Shown here: piece after piece, positions 17,018 to 26,179 of the stretch
Numbering within the stretch: the stretch's first letter is position 1
Layout of the letters: every line of letters begins with the position of its first letter
Assembly (NCBI GenBank): GCA_947259115.1
Contig: CAMYKS010000027.1
Location: 1-39,803, forward strand
Length of the DNA: 39,803 nt
Source of the DNA: an uncultured Desulfobulbaceae bacterium
GTDB taxonomy: Bacteria; Desulfobacterota; Desulfobulbia; Desulfobulbales; BM004
Direction of reading: 5' to 3'
The notes under the pieces: model-generated
Seen by the model: the letters and a program-made list of their open reading frames with translations, nothing else
Database searches by the model: none
Told to the model about the DNA's origin: nothing
Program-made: the position numbers and the translations under genes

Positions 17018-18409
17018 ATGAAAAATTTAATACATAAACTGGTTACAGTTTGGATTGCTTTAATTTGCTGCGCGACGGCTACAACTGTTTTCGCTGTCGA
17101 CCAGCAAATCTGTCCTCGCTATCCTGTGGAAACTGTAGACAGCGGCCTTGGAGAGAACTTTGAGGACTATTATGCACTTAACGACCAACTCTGGCCCTAT
17201 TGGAAATCCCGCGGGGCGGCTTATCAAGTACTTGACCCGGATTCACTGGATATCATACAGCAAGGCTATGGGAGTAGTGAAAATGGTTGTTTCATATTGT
17301 CTGAGGAGAAAATTCCCGCTTCCAATGAGATCATGTTGGTCCTTTATTTGGAATCTTTATTGTTGGATCACATTCAAGTGCGTGCACGTGAAGGAAACGT
17401 CAGTGAATGCAACAACGACCCCTTTGCCAACCACAGTGGTGAACCTGAATATTGTAAACCTATAGCCTGCATGGGGATAATGAATAATCTGACAGGTGTG
17501 GAGAAAAAATATGTCGATTACACCTGCAATGTGCCGGAATTAACATTACAGGCATTGGCCAATTTTCCAAGTTACTGGTGGCATCATTTTGACCCTGCAA
17601 GTCTGAATTATGACTATATAGTCACCATACAACACCAGAACGGCTGTCCCGGCAATACTCCTTGCTCCAACGCCGGTTTTGTTAAAGATGTTAGTTACAA
17701 CGAAATTCGTATAAGGATTGACGATCTGACCGAAGATAAATATCGGCAAAAGTTTCTGGTAGGCCATGAAGTAGGTCACTCTGTAGAAGAAGCCTATCAG
17801 AAATCCAAATTTGGCACGGAAGTATATCTATACGGCGGCTATGGCCTTCTTGGCGGAGGTCCCGATTGTAGTAGCGGAGATGAATCACATGCCCTCACGT
17901 CATTAGAGTATACCAGCGATGGCATAATGGAAGGTTTTGCCCATTTCCTTTCGTCAGATGTCTATAACGACCATAATTCCAAGCATGGACGATTTACCTA
18001 TTATAAGGACGATCTGGGATTTCCTCGAGATATTTCCCTGGAAGGTGAAACAACATTTAATGAAACCGAGCCTTATAAGTCGAACCGTTTTGCAGAGCAT
18101 GTTTGCAACCCTGTAATACAAAACGCTGGAACCGAACTGGACTGGTTGCGTTTTTTCTGGGACTTACACACAGATAGCTCAAACCCGGCAGGGGAGCATT
18201 TATCAATGCTCAAATTGCGAGTGGACGCAGCATTTAGCGGTACGCTTTGGCACGCACAAAACGGTTATGCATTGCTTGAAGAAAATGTTTGTAGCGGCGA
18301 GGCGGATGTGCAGGCTTACCAGGCAAATTTTCTTAATTTCGCCGGAAGCAATGACGCACTGGGTGGTAACGGTGTCGAGCCTACCGGTATAGGGCCTGGA
18401 TGCAATTAG
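17018..18409 (+). CDS. Secreted zinc metallopeptidase (HEVGH, probable gluzincin)
   Basis: 463 residues from ATG 17018, with GGAGG at 17004-17008. A Sec signal peptide (MKNLIHKLVTVWIALICCATATTVFA) precedes a Cys-containing mature protein. The zinc motif LVGHEVGHSVEEAYQ is followed about 55 residues later by TSDGIMEGFAHFLSSDVY, where the Glu is a plausible third zinc ligand, as in gluzincins. There is no Met-turn of the metzincin kind, so this peptidase is distinct from the one at 8581. Several paired cysteines (CNNDPF, YTCNVPE, CPGNTPCSN) suggest disulfides outside the cytoplasm. It is coupled to the upstream lipoprotein gene. Substrate unknown. Confidence 0.8.
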   Translation: MKNLIHKLVTVWIALICCATATTVFAVDQQICPRYPVETVDSGLGENFEDYYALNDQLWPYWKSRGAAYQVLDPDSLDIIQQGYGSSENGCFILSEEKIPASNEIMLVLYLESLLLDHIQVRAREGNVSECNNDPFANHSGEPEYCKPIACMGIMNNLTGVEKKYVDYTCNVPELTLQALANFPSYWWHHFDPASLNYDYIVTIQHQNGCPGNTPCSNAGFVKDVSYNEIRIRIDDLTEDKYRQKFLVGHEVGHSVEEAYQKSKFGTEVYLYGGYGLLGGGPDCSSGDESHALTSLEYTSDGIMEGFAHFLSSDVYNDHNSKHGRFTYYKDDLGFPRDISLEGETTFNETEPYKSNRFAEHVCNPVIQNAGTELDWLRFFWDLHTDSSNPAGEHLSMLKLRVDAAFSGTLWHAQNGYALLEENVCSGEADVQAYQANFLNFAGSNDALGGNGVEPTGIGPGCN

Positions 18410-18860
18410 TGGAACGGTTGACTCTGACATAAACTCATCAGTGGTTTCGCTGTCGGCAATTTCCCCAGTAAAATATATATTCATAAACATATGATTTCCG
18501 ACAATGTAATTGAAAAGAATTACCCAGAGCACTCAACCGTACTATTTAGCCTGACAAAAAGGTTGAATCGAAAGCTTTCTTCAATTGAAAAACTGTTCCA
18601 ATCCAGAAAGTACAAAAGGTGTCAAACTGACAAATAATGTCAACAAATAGTGTTTAACCAGACTAAAAAATACATATTGCCAGCAGCAATACACAAAATC
18701 TTTTGCCTGGAATTACCTTGTTGAACCGACATCATCGCAATTTCTTCATTTGTTTTTTTTATGGCATATGTTGTGCATGAATTTACTGGATGTTAAAGGC
18801 GTGTAGGGGCAACCATGGGCGTAGTAAACATTTTTAAAATTTATTAGTGGGGTGCTTGCG
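18410..18860. other. AT-rich intergenic spacer
   Basis: About 450 bp without a supportable gene. A small palindrome around gaaagctttc with flanking ttgaa/ttcaa lies near 18563-18584. No T-tract terminator follows the peptidase gene, and no recognisable RNA gene was seen. The promoter for the PhnD-like gene must lie towards its 3' end. Confidence 0.4.
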
Positions 18861-19664
18861 ATGAAAAGAATGGTCGTATTATTTCTTGCTGTGCTGTTGG
18901 TTCTTGGTATTACAGTGTCTGGATACTGTGAGGATTCAATAACCTGCTGGTTTCCTCCTTCCTGGAAAAGCAAACCGGTTAAGGCAAAAATGATCGCGCA
19001 AGCCTTAAGTGAACAATCTGCACTCAATATCAAACACAGAATCGCAAAGAATTACCCGGAAATTCTTAATGCATTTTCATCAGACCAGGCGAGCCTTGTC
19101 TATGTCGGCTCTTTTGTACAGGCAATCATCAAGGCCAGAAAACTTGGCACGCCACTCATCCAGTCAGTAAACGGTAAAGAGATGTATTCGGGTATTCTGG
19201 TGTATCCCAAAGGCAAAAACCCAGCAGCAATTCTTGAAAAGTGGCCTGAGCATATAGCCTATGCAGTAGGAGCCTCATCCGGTGAGTCAAGCGCCAAGGC
19301 AGCAACCGGTGGCAAGGCCTCCATCGGGGGCTCGAGTCATAGTGCAACATGCACAGCTGTTACAGCAGGTAAAGCCAAGGCAGGAGTAGTCAAGAACTGG
19401 TGGTGGGAAGCCAATAAAAATAAATTTGCCGCCCTTGAGGTATACGAGATCCCCGGTATTTCGGTTTTGAAAAATCCTGACAATGTTTTATCTGCCTCAA
19501 AAGGCATGTCCCCTGACGTCATGCTGAAAATTACAGCTGCGGCTTTTAAAAGTAAGGAAGTATTCGGGGTCAACCAGATGGTGCCATTTGACAGCGCAAA
19601 ATTGGATTTTTCCTTAAATCTCATGGACAGAGGCAACTTGGATCCGCTCACCTATGCATGGTAG
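18861..19664 (+). CDS. PhnD-like periplasmic binding protein (phosphate/phosphonate-type PBP2 fold)
   Basis: 267 residues from ATG 18861 (gggg 9 nt upstream; a GTG three codons earlier is less likely). The signal peptide is MKRMVVLFLAVLLVLGITVSGYC. The mature sequence CWFPPSWKSKPVKAKMIAQALS, SLVYVGSFVQAIIKARKLGTPLIQ and AGVVKNWWWEANKNKF follows the pattern of PhnD/TAXI-type binding proteins of the type 2 periplasmic fold. A Gly/Ser/Ala-rich loop (SSGESSAKAATGGKASIGGS) sits where these proteins have the ligand-contacting SxSG segment. No permease or ATPase gene is adjacent, so it is an orphan. The ligand is not predictable. Confidence 0.75.
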   Translation: MKRMVVLFLAVLLVLGITVSGYCEDSITCWFPPSWKSKPVKAKMIAQALSEQSALNIKHRIAKNYPEILNAFSSDQASLVYVGSFVQAIIKARKLGTPLIQSVNGKEMYSGILVYPKGKNPAAILEKWPEHIAYAVGASSGESSAKAATGGKASIGGSSHSATCTAVTAGKAKAGVVKNWWWEANKNKFAALEVYEIPGISVLKNPDNVLSASKGMSPDVMLKITAAAFKSKEVFGVNQMVPFDSAKLDFSLNLMDRGNLDPLTYAW

Positions 19665-19747
19665 CTGAAATTTCAGATTATCGGATATTCGTTTTTTAAA
19701 TTATCCTGTTCAATTTCTCGCCGGATCAGTTGAACCTATCCGGGTCA

Positions 19748-19983
19748 ACCACCAGAGGTGGGGAGGGTTGCGACAACTGAACAACCCTCGTCTACAAGAC
19801 GAGGGGTTCGTGCGGCTATCAACTGAAGTTGATTTTTCGCCGCTATTTTAAGACCACTGCCTTTAGGCTGTGGTAGTTTATAACATACTGGATAAACCCT
19901 TCGTCTTTAGACGGAGGATAATCCTTACAAAAGTCCCTTCGGGACATGAAAAACCTTTTCTTCGCCTGAAGGCGAGGGGTTTC
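19748..19983. repeat. Cluster of seven small hairpins
   Basis: Consecutive stem-loops in ~235 bp: 19749-19761 (ccacc/ggtgg); 19785-19805 (ccctcgtc/gacgaggg); 19812-19843, a compound hairpin with inner atcaact/agttgat and outer gcggc/gccgc; 19854-19873 (ccactgcc/ggctgtgg, one mismatch); 19898-19917 (ccttcgtc/gacggagg, one wobble); 19933-19945 (gtccc/gggac); 19962-19975 (tcgcc/ggcga), with outer aaacc/ggttt. Three share the pattern of a C-rich arm, a short TTTA/TGAA/TACAA loop and a G-rich arm. This could be a decayed nest of IS200/IS605-type ends or REP units, or a structured RNA. The compound hairpin could also terminate transcription of the binding-protein gene. Confidence 0.65.
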
Positions 19984-20319
19984 AACCATCCCCGAAAGAG
20001 ACACTAAACGAGCAAAGGGTCTTTTAATGGATCACCCCTCTTCTTAATAGCATATATGATGTGAGTTGCTCTTCTTTATAAATTACAGTATAAATTAAGA
20101 AGCTTTGTGTTTCCGATTGGCTACAGACTAAATCTTCGACTTGGTCCCAATTTCAGGTTTATCTATGCAGATCGAATTTCGAATACAGATTATAGACCTT
20201 TGAGGACTGTAGCGGATCCCGTTTTAAGTCAAACCGAAAAGGGGAACCATGGTCCTGATACATTCAGGATATATTTCATCACAAATTATACAATAAACTG
20301 AAGTTTCGTTATAACACAA
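19984..20319. other. Intergenic stretch upstream of exosortase
   Basis: About 335 bp between the hairpin cluster and the exosortase start. A 64-codon open frame (20107-20301) has no ribosome site or recognisable sequence. I see no sigma-54 type -24/-12 site, which would be expected if it were under a PrsR-like regulator, and no obvious Shine-Dalgarno before 20320. Confidence 0.35.
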
Positions 20320-21861
20320 ATGGAAAAGGAATTTTCTGCCCATCCGGGTTGGGGCATTGTCTTGGCTTCCCTGCTGCTCGGGTTCGTATGCCTGTTTGCC
20401 CTCTACTGGGAGACCGCGATGTCCATGGTGGCCATTTGGAGGCGGTCGGATACCTTCGCCCACGGGTTTATCATTTTACCTTTTAGCGGTTATCTCATCT
20501 GGCAGCTACGCTACACGATTATATCCATTTCTCCAAAACCTTCGCCATGGGGTTTGCTGATACTCATCATGCTCGTCCTAGCCTGGTTGTTGAGTGACCT
20601 TGCTGGAGTCATCGTAACGAAGCAATTTGCCTTCGTTGCGATGATTCCAGCTTTAGTAATAACCGTGCTTGGTTGGCAAATTGCAAGAGTCTGCTCCTTT
20701 CCACTAATTTATTTATTCTTTGCAGTCCCTTTCGGCGAGTTCCTGATCTACCCGATGATGCGTGTCACTACGATAATGTCAGCGGCCATGCTGAGCGGCA
20801 TTGGGATTCCACTCTATTACGAAGGCGTCGAAATTTTTCTCGCCACAACCACGTGGAATGTTGCGGAGGGGTGCAGCGGGTTACGCTACCTAATCGCGGC
20901 TACTGCTCTCGGTACTGCGTATGCCTTTCTTTTCTATCAAAGTATTTTTCGGAGAGTCATTTTCGTAATAGCGAGCATCGTGGTACCTCTACTAGCCAAC
21001 TGGCTAAGGGTATTTATCATTGTCTGGCTGGGGCACATCAGCGGCGGTAAACTAAGTACTGGCTACGACCACATCCTTTATGGCTGGGTGCTGTTTGCAG
21101 TGGTGATCCTAATTTTGTTCTGGGTAGGAATGTACTGGAGAGAGGATTCGGAAAAGGAGGCATTGCGCGGCAAGGGTGTCAATGTTGCCAGCACTGAGGT
21201 TTCCAACTGGACAGTAAATGTCTTCGTAGGACTCGCACTGGTCGTAATTGCCATTGGACCGCTGTGGGCCCAGGCTGCGCTACAACCTAAGGAGATGTCC
21301 AGTAACTGGCGCCTGGAGCCACCAGCAGCCCACGGATCCTGGCAGACCTCCGAGTTGCAAATGACTGATTGGCGGCCTATATTCGTGAATGAAGACGATG
21401 AGCTCTTTTCCACTTATGAAAACGGGGATAAAGTGGTGGGGCTTTATATTGCTTATTACCGGCAGCAGAATCAGGGCAAAGAAGTGGTGAGCTCTTCAAA
21501 TAGGATGATCGAGGAAAATAAACGGGTTTGGTCACGCGGTTTCCAGAAAGCTATCACGATTAACTTGGATGATACCTCGCTGAAGGCCCGTATGACGCTT
21601 TTGAAGGCCCGCCGCGATAATCGCTGTCTCCTGACAAGCGACTGGTACTGGGTCGAAGGCCATAGCACTTCAAATTGGTTGGTTGCCAAAGGGATTGAAG
21701 TGTTCGATAAATTGCTGGGCGGTCACGGAAGCGGTGCAGGTATCGTTGTTGTTGTAAACTGTGCCGAGGGGAAAGAAGCAGCCGAGGCTACGACTGCCGC
21801 TTTCCTCTCTGAAATGCTCCCATCGATCGAGGTCAGCCTTGATAACGTTCGAGGGCGGTAA
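20320..21861 (+). CDS. xrtA: Exosortase A with fused EpsI domain
   Basis: Exosortases are multi-pass inner-membrane transpeptidases that cut PEP-CTERM tails from exported proteins. The N-terminal ~285 residues carry about eight membrane helices and the three catalytic residues: Cys185 in AEGCSGLRYL, Arg230 in LLANWLRVF and His251 in GYDHILYGW. A last helix (~300-318) leads into a ~190-residue periplasmic EpsI (DUF3485) domain (GSWQTSELQMTDWRPIF, VVGLYIAYYRQQNQGKE, RDNRCLLTSDWYW), a fusion known in the XrtA group. Length, 513 residues, fits the fusion. No Shine-Dalgarno is evident. The usual neighbours (PEP-CTERM targets, PrsK/PrsR, exopolysaccharide genes) are absent here, so substrates must lie elsewhere. 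Confidence 0.93.
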   Translation: MEKEFSAHPGWGIVLASLLLGFVCLFALYWETAMSMVAIWRRSDTFAHGFIILPFSGYLIWQLRYTIISISPKPSPWGLLILIMLVLAWLLSDLAGVIVTKQFAFVAMIPALVITVLGWQIARVCSFPLIYLFFAVPFGEFLIYPMMRVTTIMSAAMLSGIGIPLYYEGVEIFLATTTWNVAEGCSGLRYLIAATALGTAYAFLFYQSIFRRVIFVIASIVVPLLANWLRVFIIVWLGHISGGKLSTGYDHILYGWVLFAVVILILFWVGMYWREDSEKEALRGKGVNVASTEVSNWTVNVFVGLALVVIAIGPLWAQAALQPKEMSSNWRLEPPAAHGSWQTSELQMTDWRPIFVNEDDELFSTYENGDKVVGLYIAYYRQQNQGKEVVSSSNRMIEENKRVWSRGFQKAITINLDDTSLKARMTLLKARRDNRCLLTSDWYWVEGHSTSNWLVAKGIEVFDKLLGGHGSGAGIVVVVNCAEGKEAAEATTAAFLSEMLPSIEVSLDNVRGR

Positions 21862-22092
21862 CCTGAGCGCAGGGGCCTAGAACGTGCAAAAAATTGACCA
21901 CTTAAGAATCTAAAGGTGAGTTTTTTCAGACAAAAAGATCAAAATAAAAGCATAATATTATCTTTATCATGTCCGTTAGTTTTCGTGGCCCAACCCCACA
22001 TTGAGTGTTCAGGATTTGAGTGAAAATTAATATGGAAAACCCGCGGTGTTTGTTTTTTTCGAACCCAATTAAGAACACTAGGAGGAAAAATT

Positions 22093-22701
22093 ATGGGACG
22101 TAAATTTACTATCTACGGAGTGTTGATACTCTTTTTTGTGTCGTTGCTGTCAGGTTGTACGACCATTCCCGAGGAGCATAAGGGAGCAGCAACCGGAGCC
22201 GGCATTGGAGCGGCTACAGGAGCGGTTGCAGGAGCGGTACTTGGGAAAGACACACAAAGCGCGGTCCTTGGTGCCCTGGCCGGCGCCTTGGTGGGCGGCG
22301 CCATTGGTCATTATGCCTATGACCAGGAGAAAAGCCGTGAACAAACCCAACAGACTTACAGCTACAAGCCTGATTATGGAACAGTGCTCACCCTTGAAGA
22401 CGTATCCTCAGTTCCCAAAAATGTCGCCCCGGGGCAAACCGTGGAACTCAAAATGACCTATGCGATACTGAATCCATCTGCCAATGTGCAGACCAGCATC
22501 ACGGAAAGCAGGATGATTACCTACAACGGCACAATTGTCGGCAATCCTGAAGTACGGGTGACCCGTGCCGACGGCACCTACTCATCTTCAGTTCCCCTGC
22601 GTCTCCCCACCGATGCCGCGAAAGGAATATATGTTGTCAAAAGCGAAATCCGGAGCGACAACGCCAAGGATTCCAGAGAATTCACCTTTAAAGTGATCTG
22701 A
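22093..22701 (+). CDS. Glycine-zipper outer-membrane lipoprotein
   Basis: 202 residues with a strong Shine-Dalgarno (aggagg, 7 nt before the ATG). The signal peptide ends in a good lipobox, LLSGC, with Cys22 as the lipidated residue. Residues ~30-75 are a Gly/Ala zipper (GAATGAGIGAATGAVAGAV, GALAGALVGGAIGHY), typical of SlyB/YMGG-type envelope lipoproteins that pack in membranes. The C-terminal ~110 residues form a beta-rich domain (VAPGQTVELKMTYAIL, SSSVPLRLPTDAAKGIYVVKSE). It is probably periplasmic-facing and envelope-stress related, but the exact role is unknown. It is a stand-alone gene. Confidence 0.87.
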   Translation: MGRKFTIYGVLILFFVSLLSGCTTIPEEHKGAATGAGIGAATGAVAGAVLGKDTQSAVLGALAGALVGGAIGHYAYDQEKSREQTQQTYSYKPDYGTVLTLEDVSSVPKNVAPGQTVELKMTYAILNPSANVQTSITESRMITYNGTIVGNPEVRVTRADGTYSSSVPLRLPTDAAKGIYVVKSEIRSDNAKDSREFTFKVI

Positions 22702-22812
22702 GAAAAGCGGCGAAGGATATCAGAAGATTTTGGGACACGAAAAATTTAAATATTAACATGTTTTGCGTTGGAACACTTGCCGTGTTAGAGAATGGCATGG
22801 TAAGCAGATATA

Positions 22813-25323
22813 ATGTCCCTCCCAAATCTACCAGAGCTCCCTATAAATGACATTATGCCGGAGCTGTTGACCTCCCTGGCCAAAAGCCCATCCGCTGTTC
22901 TAAGCGCAGAGCCGGGTTCCGGTAAAACCACCATCACCCCACTTTTGCTGCTGGACCAACCCTGGATGGCCGACCTTAAAATCATTATCCTCGAACCGCG
23001 CCGCCTGGCCGCTCGGGCAGCTGCCGCCAGAATGAGTGAACTGGTCGGCGACACGGTCGGAGGCACCATCGGCTATCGGGTCCGTTTTGACAGCAAAGTT
23101 AGCCGGGCCACCAGAATCGAGGTGGTGACCGAAGGCATCCTGATCAGGATGCTGCAGAACGATCCGGAACTTGGCACTATCGGGCTTGTGATCTTTGATG
23201 AGTTCCACGAACGCAGCCTGCAGGGTGATCTTGCTTTAGCGCTTTGCCTGGATGGGCGGCAGTTACGGCAAGATTTAAAGATTCTGGTTATGTCGGCCAC
23301 CATCGACAGCAATGAAATTGCCTCTCTCCTTGATAACGCCCCGGTGGTAAGCGGGCAGGGCCGCTGTTTTCCGGTTTCAGTAGAATACCTGGAACGTCAA
23401 TCAAGCGCATCTACTGTCAAGCGAACGCTCAAGGGTATTGATCGGGCCCTTGTTGAACAGACGGGCGATATTCTCGTTTTCCTGCCGGGTGCCGGCGAGA
23501 TCCGTTCAGTACAGTCCCATTATGATAAAAGAGCGGACCTGGCATGTCTGCCGCTCTATGGCGATCTGCCTTTCGAAAAACAGAACCTGGTATTTAAAAA
23601 GGTCCCTAGTAAACGGCGTTTGATCCTTGCAACGCCGATTGCTGAAACCAGCCTGACCATCGAAGGCATCACCACAGTGATTGACAGCGGTGAGCTTAAA
23701 TCGCCCCGTTTTGACCCGGCCAGCGGCCTGACCCGACTTGAGATAATTTTTATTTCAAAGGCCTCGGCAGAGCAAAGGGCAGGGCGGGCAGGGCGGCTTG
23801 GCCCCGGTCATTGTTACCGGCTTTGGACCAGGGATGAACAGCACTCAAGACCGGACTTTCTGCCTCCTGAGATCATTAACGCTGATCTCGCCCCGCTCAT
23901 GCTGGAGCTGGCGCTCTGGGGAGTGAGCGATCCCAGCCAACTCCTGTGGCCTGATCCACCACGCCAGGGTCAGGTCAGCCAGGCCAGAGAACTCCTTGTT
24001 GAACTTGAGGCCATTGATGAAAAACTGGCCATTACCCCCTTGGGTCGGCAACTGGTCAACTTTCCACTGCACCCAAGACTGGCCCTGATGCTGGTACGTG
24101 GCCAGGAACAAGGGTCAGGCAGACTGGCCTGCCGGCTGGTAGCGATCCTCAATAACCGTGATCCCCTGAAAGGTGAGGCTGGCCGGCAATGCACTGATAT
24201 TGAAGAACGTCTTCATCTTCTGGCAATTTTTGAACAGGACGGGGCTTCTGCGGTACGGGCAAAAGAAGGTGATCCTGCCACCTGTCGCCGGATATTACAG
24301 GAAGCAAACCAGTACCGGAAACTGCTTGGCAAAACCTCACAAGATTCAGGACAGATGCATGGGGTTGGAAATCTCTTAGCCAGCGCCTATCCGGACCGTA
24401 TTGCCCATAAAAAACCGGGAAGTACCCAGCATTTGCTCGCTTCCGGCCGCGGTGCAATCCTGCCGCAAGGTGATCAACTCGGACAAAGTGAACTATTGGT
24501 CGTTGCCAAACTCGATGCAGGCAAAACGCAGGGCCGCATCTTTCTGGCCGCGGCCCTGTCCATGGCTGAGCTTAGAAGCGATCATGTGACCCTTATTAAG
24601 AAAACGCAAACGATTCGTTGGGACGCAGAGCAGAAAAGGGTTGTTGCTGTGGAGGAAGAATATCTCGGCAGCCTGGTGCTTTCCCGGAAAAAATGGGAGG
24701 GAGCTCAAGCGGAGCAGATCAGCCAATGTCTGCTGCAAAGTATCCGTCAGGCCGGAATCACCTGTCTGCCGTGGCAGAAGAAAAGCCGCGAGCTGCAGGC
24801 CCGCATCCAGACAGCTCACCTCTGGCAACCCGACAGCTGGCCCGATGTGTCCGATGAAACTCTCATAAAAGACCTGTCCTGGCTGGAACCGTATCTGACC
24901 GGCGCCAGGGGATTCAATGACCTGCAGAAACTGGACTTGGCCAAAATCCTTGTTGCCCTGCTTTCCTGGCAGGAGCAGCAGGAGCTGGACAGGATAGCCC
25001 CCACCCATGTTACAGTGGCCAGCGGCTCCCGGATCAAGCTGCGCTACCAGCCCGGTGAGGTGCCTATCCTGGCTGTGAGGATCCAACAGATGTTCGGCTG
25101 TAAAGAGACGCCCACCGTGGCAGGCGGCAAAATTCCGGTCCTCATACATCTTTTGTCGCCGGCCCAGCGCCCGATCCAGATCACTTCGGACCTGGCCGCC
25201 TTCTGGCAAAACACTTACCAGCAGGTTAAAAAAGAACTGGCCGGCCGTTACCCCAAGCACTACTGGCCGGATAGCCCGCTTGAAGCCCAGGCCACCAACA
25301 GGGCGAAGCGGCGGCAGCAATGA
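22813..25323 (+). CDS. hrpB: ATP-dependent helicase HrpB
   Basis: A DEAH-type superfamily 2 helicase of the HrpA/HrpB group, probably acting on RNA; E. coli HrpB is about 809 residues and this one is 836. Motifs in order: Walker A GSGKT (35-39), LEPRRLAARAAAARM (motif Ia), DEFHERS (129-135, the variant DEFH box usual for HrpB), SATID (161-165), TPIAETSLTIEGITTVIDSG and motif VI EQRAGRAGRLGPG. The helicase-associated domain and the HrpB-specific C-terminal domain ending DSPLEAQATNRAKRR follow. The ATG at 22813 has only a weak ribosome site. It is monocistronic as far as seen. Confidence 0.94.
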   Translation: MSLPNLPELPINDIMPELLTSLAKSPSAVLSAEPGSGKTTITPLLLLDQPWMADLKIIILEPRRLAARAAAARMSELVGDTVGGTIGYRVRFDSKVSRATRIEVVTEGILIRMLQNDPELGTIGLVIFDEFHERSLQGDLALALCLDGRQLRQDLKILVMSATIDSNEIASLLDNAPVVSGQGRCFPVSVEYLERQSSASTVKRTLKGIDRALVEQTGDILVFLPGAGEIRSVQSHYDKRADLACLPLYGDLPFEKQNLVFKKVPSKRRLILATPIAETSLTIEGITTVIDSGELKSPRFDPASGLTRLEIIFISKASAEQRAGRAGRLGPGHCYRLWTRDEQHSRPDFLPPEIINADLAPLMLELALWGVSDPSQLLWPDPPRQGQVSQARELLVELEAIDEKLAITPLGRQLVNFPLHPRLALMLVRGQEQGSGRLACRLVAILNNRDPLKGEAGRQCTDIEERLHLLAIFEQDGASAVRAKEGDPATCRRILQEANQYRKLLGKTSQDSGQMHGVGNLLASAYPDRIAHKKPGSTQHLLASGRGAILPQGDQLGQSELLVVAKLDAGKTQGRIFLAAALSMAELRSDHVTLIKKTQTIRWDAEQKRVVAVEEEYLGSLVLSRKKWEGAQAEQISQCLLQSIRQAGITCLPWQKKSRELQARIQTAHLWQPDSWPDVSDETLIKDLSWLEPYLTGARGFNDLQKLDLAKILVALLSWQEQQELDRIAPTHVTVASGSRIKLRYQPGEVPILAVRIQQMFGCKETPTVAGGKIPVLIHLLSPAQRPIQITSDLAAFWQNTYQQVKKELAGRYPKHYWPDSPLEAQATNRAKRRQQ

Positions 25324-25457
25324 ACGAAAATACCAGGCTTGACTTATGAGTATAAAAGGGATGAAGAAAAATTTAATTTGATTAATATCCGGGGATACAT
25401 GCTTAATTTCGTTGAATTTTCAATAATAAGGGATATACCCTATTTTTTATCAACCCG

Positions 25458-26081
25458 ATGAACAACGTTCCTGTCATAGTTCTTGATTTTGAGACAACCG
25501 GCCTTTCACCCCGATACGGAGACAGAGCTATCGAAATAGGTGCTGTACTCATAGAAAACAGCATGGTTATTGATCGCTTTCAAAGCCTGATGAATCCGGG
25601 ATTCAGGATCAGTTCCTTTATCGAGTCATACACAGGCATCAATAATGACATGGTCGCTGCAGCACCGCCTTGTGAAGAGGTGGTGGAACGTTTTGCGGAA
25701 TTTATTGGTGATTATCCTCTTGTCGCCCATAACGCATCGTTTGACAAAAGATTTCTTGATTCAGAGCTTGCATTTGTCGGGAAATCAAGAAGCAGCAGCA
25801 TGGCTTGCTCCATGTTAGCGGCACGAAGGGTATATCCAAATGCACCAAATCATCAGCTAGGAACACTGGTCCGCTACTGTGGAATTTATAGCACTGGAAC
25901 ATTTCACCGAGCACTTGCCGATGCTGAAATGACAGGTCAACTCTGGATTTCAATGATTGATGAGATCAAAAACATTTTTGGTATTAACCTGGTGGATTAC
26001 GACCTGATGCGAAAATTATCCAAAATTACCAAGGCAACGGCACCGGCATATCTAAAAAAGATTGCCAGTCAACAAAGGTAG
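25458..26081 (+). CDS. DEDDh 3'-5' exonuclease (DnaQ/PolC epsilon-like)
   Basis: A 207-residue exonuclease of the DnaQ superfamily. All five catalytic positions are visible: Asp10 and Glu12 in DFETTGLSP, Asp96 in HNASFDKRF, and His150 and Asp155 in FHRALADAE. The ~35-residue C-terminal tail has no recognised domain. It is short like stand-alone proofreading-type exonucleases and lacks a UvrC or polymerase partner. It could act in repair, DNA end trimming or RNA turnover. The ATG at 25458 lacks a clear Shine-Dalgarno. After the stop, a 13-codon open frame (26097-26138) with an aggaagg site precedes the next gene; I do not call it. Confidence 0.9.
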   Translation: MNNVPVIVLDFETTGLSPRYGDRAIEIGAVLIENSMVIDRFQSLMNPGFRISSFIESYTGINNDMVAAAPPCEEVVERFAEFIGDYPLVAHNASFDKRFLDSELAFVGKSRSSSMACSMLAARRVYPNAPNHQLGTLVRYCGIYSTGTFHRALADAEMTGQLWISMIDEIKNIFGINLVDYDLMRKLSKITKATAPAYLKKIASQQR

Positions 26082-26179
26082 AGAGGAAGGAAAAGGATGT
26101 TGTTTAAAGGAATAAGTAAAAAAATTCCGCTCAGATAAATACCTGTGGAATCAAAAACAATTTTTGAAGCCGACCGTTT

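Noticed and set aside
8581..18409. Extracellular contractile injection or type VI-like system
   Set aside because: No sheath, tube, baseplate or ClpV/AAA+ ATPase genes are present. Only the tail-fibre-like beta segment hints at a phage relation, which is too little.
19748..19983. CRISPR array
   Set aside because: The hairpins differ from one another in sequence and spacing; there is no constant repeat and no cas gene.
20107..20301. 64-residue open frame before xrtA
   Set aside because: No ribosome site and unremarkable sequence; treated as intergenic.
26097..26138. 13-codon open frame with an aggaagg site before the radical SAM gene, as a leader peptide
   Set aside because: Too short to support; no regulatory codon run and no attenuator hairpin after it.
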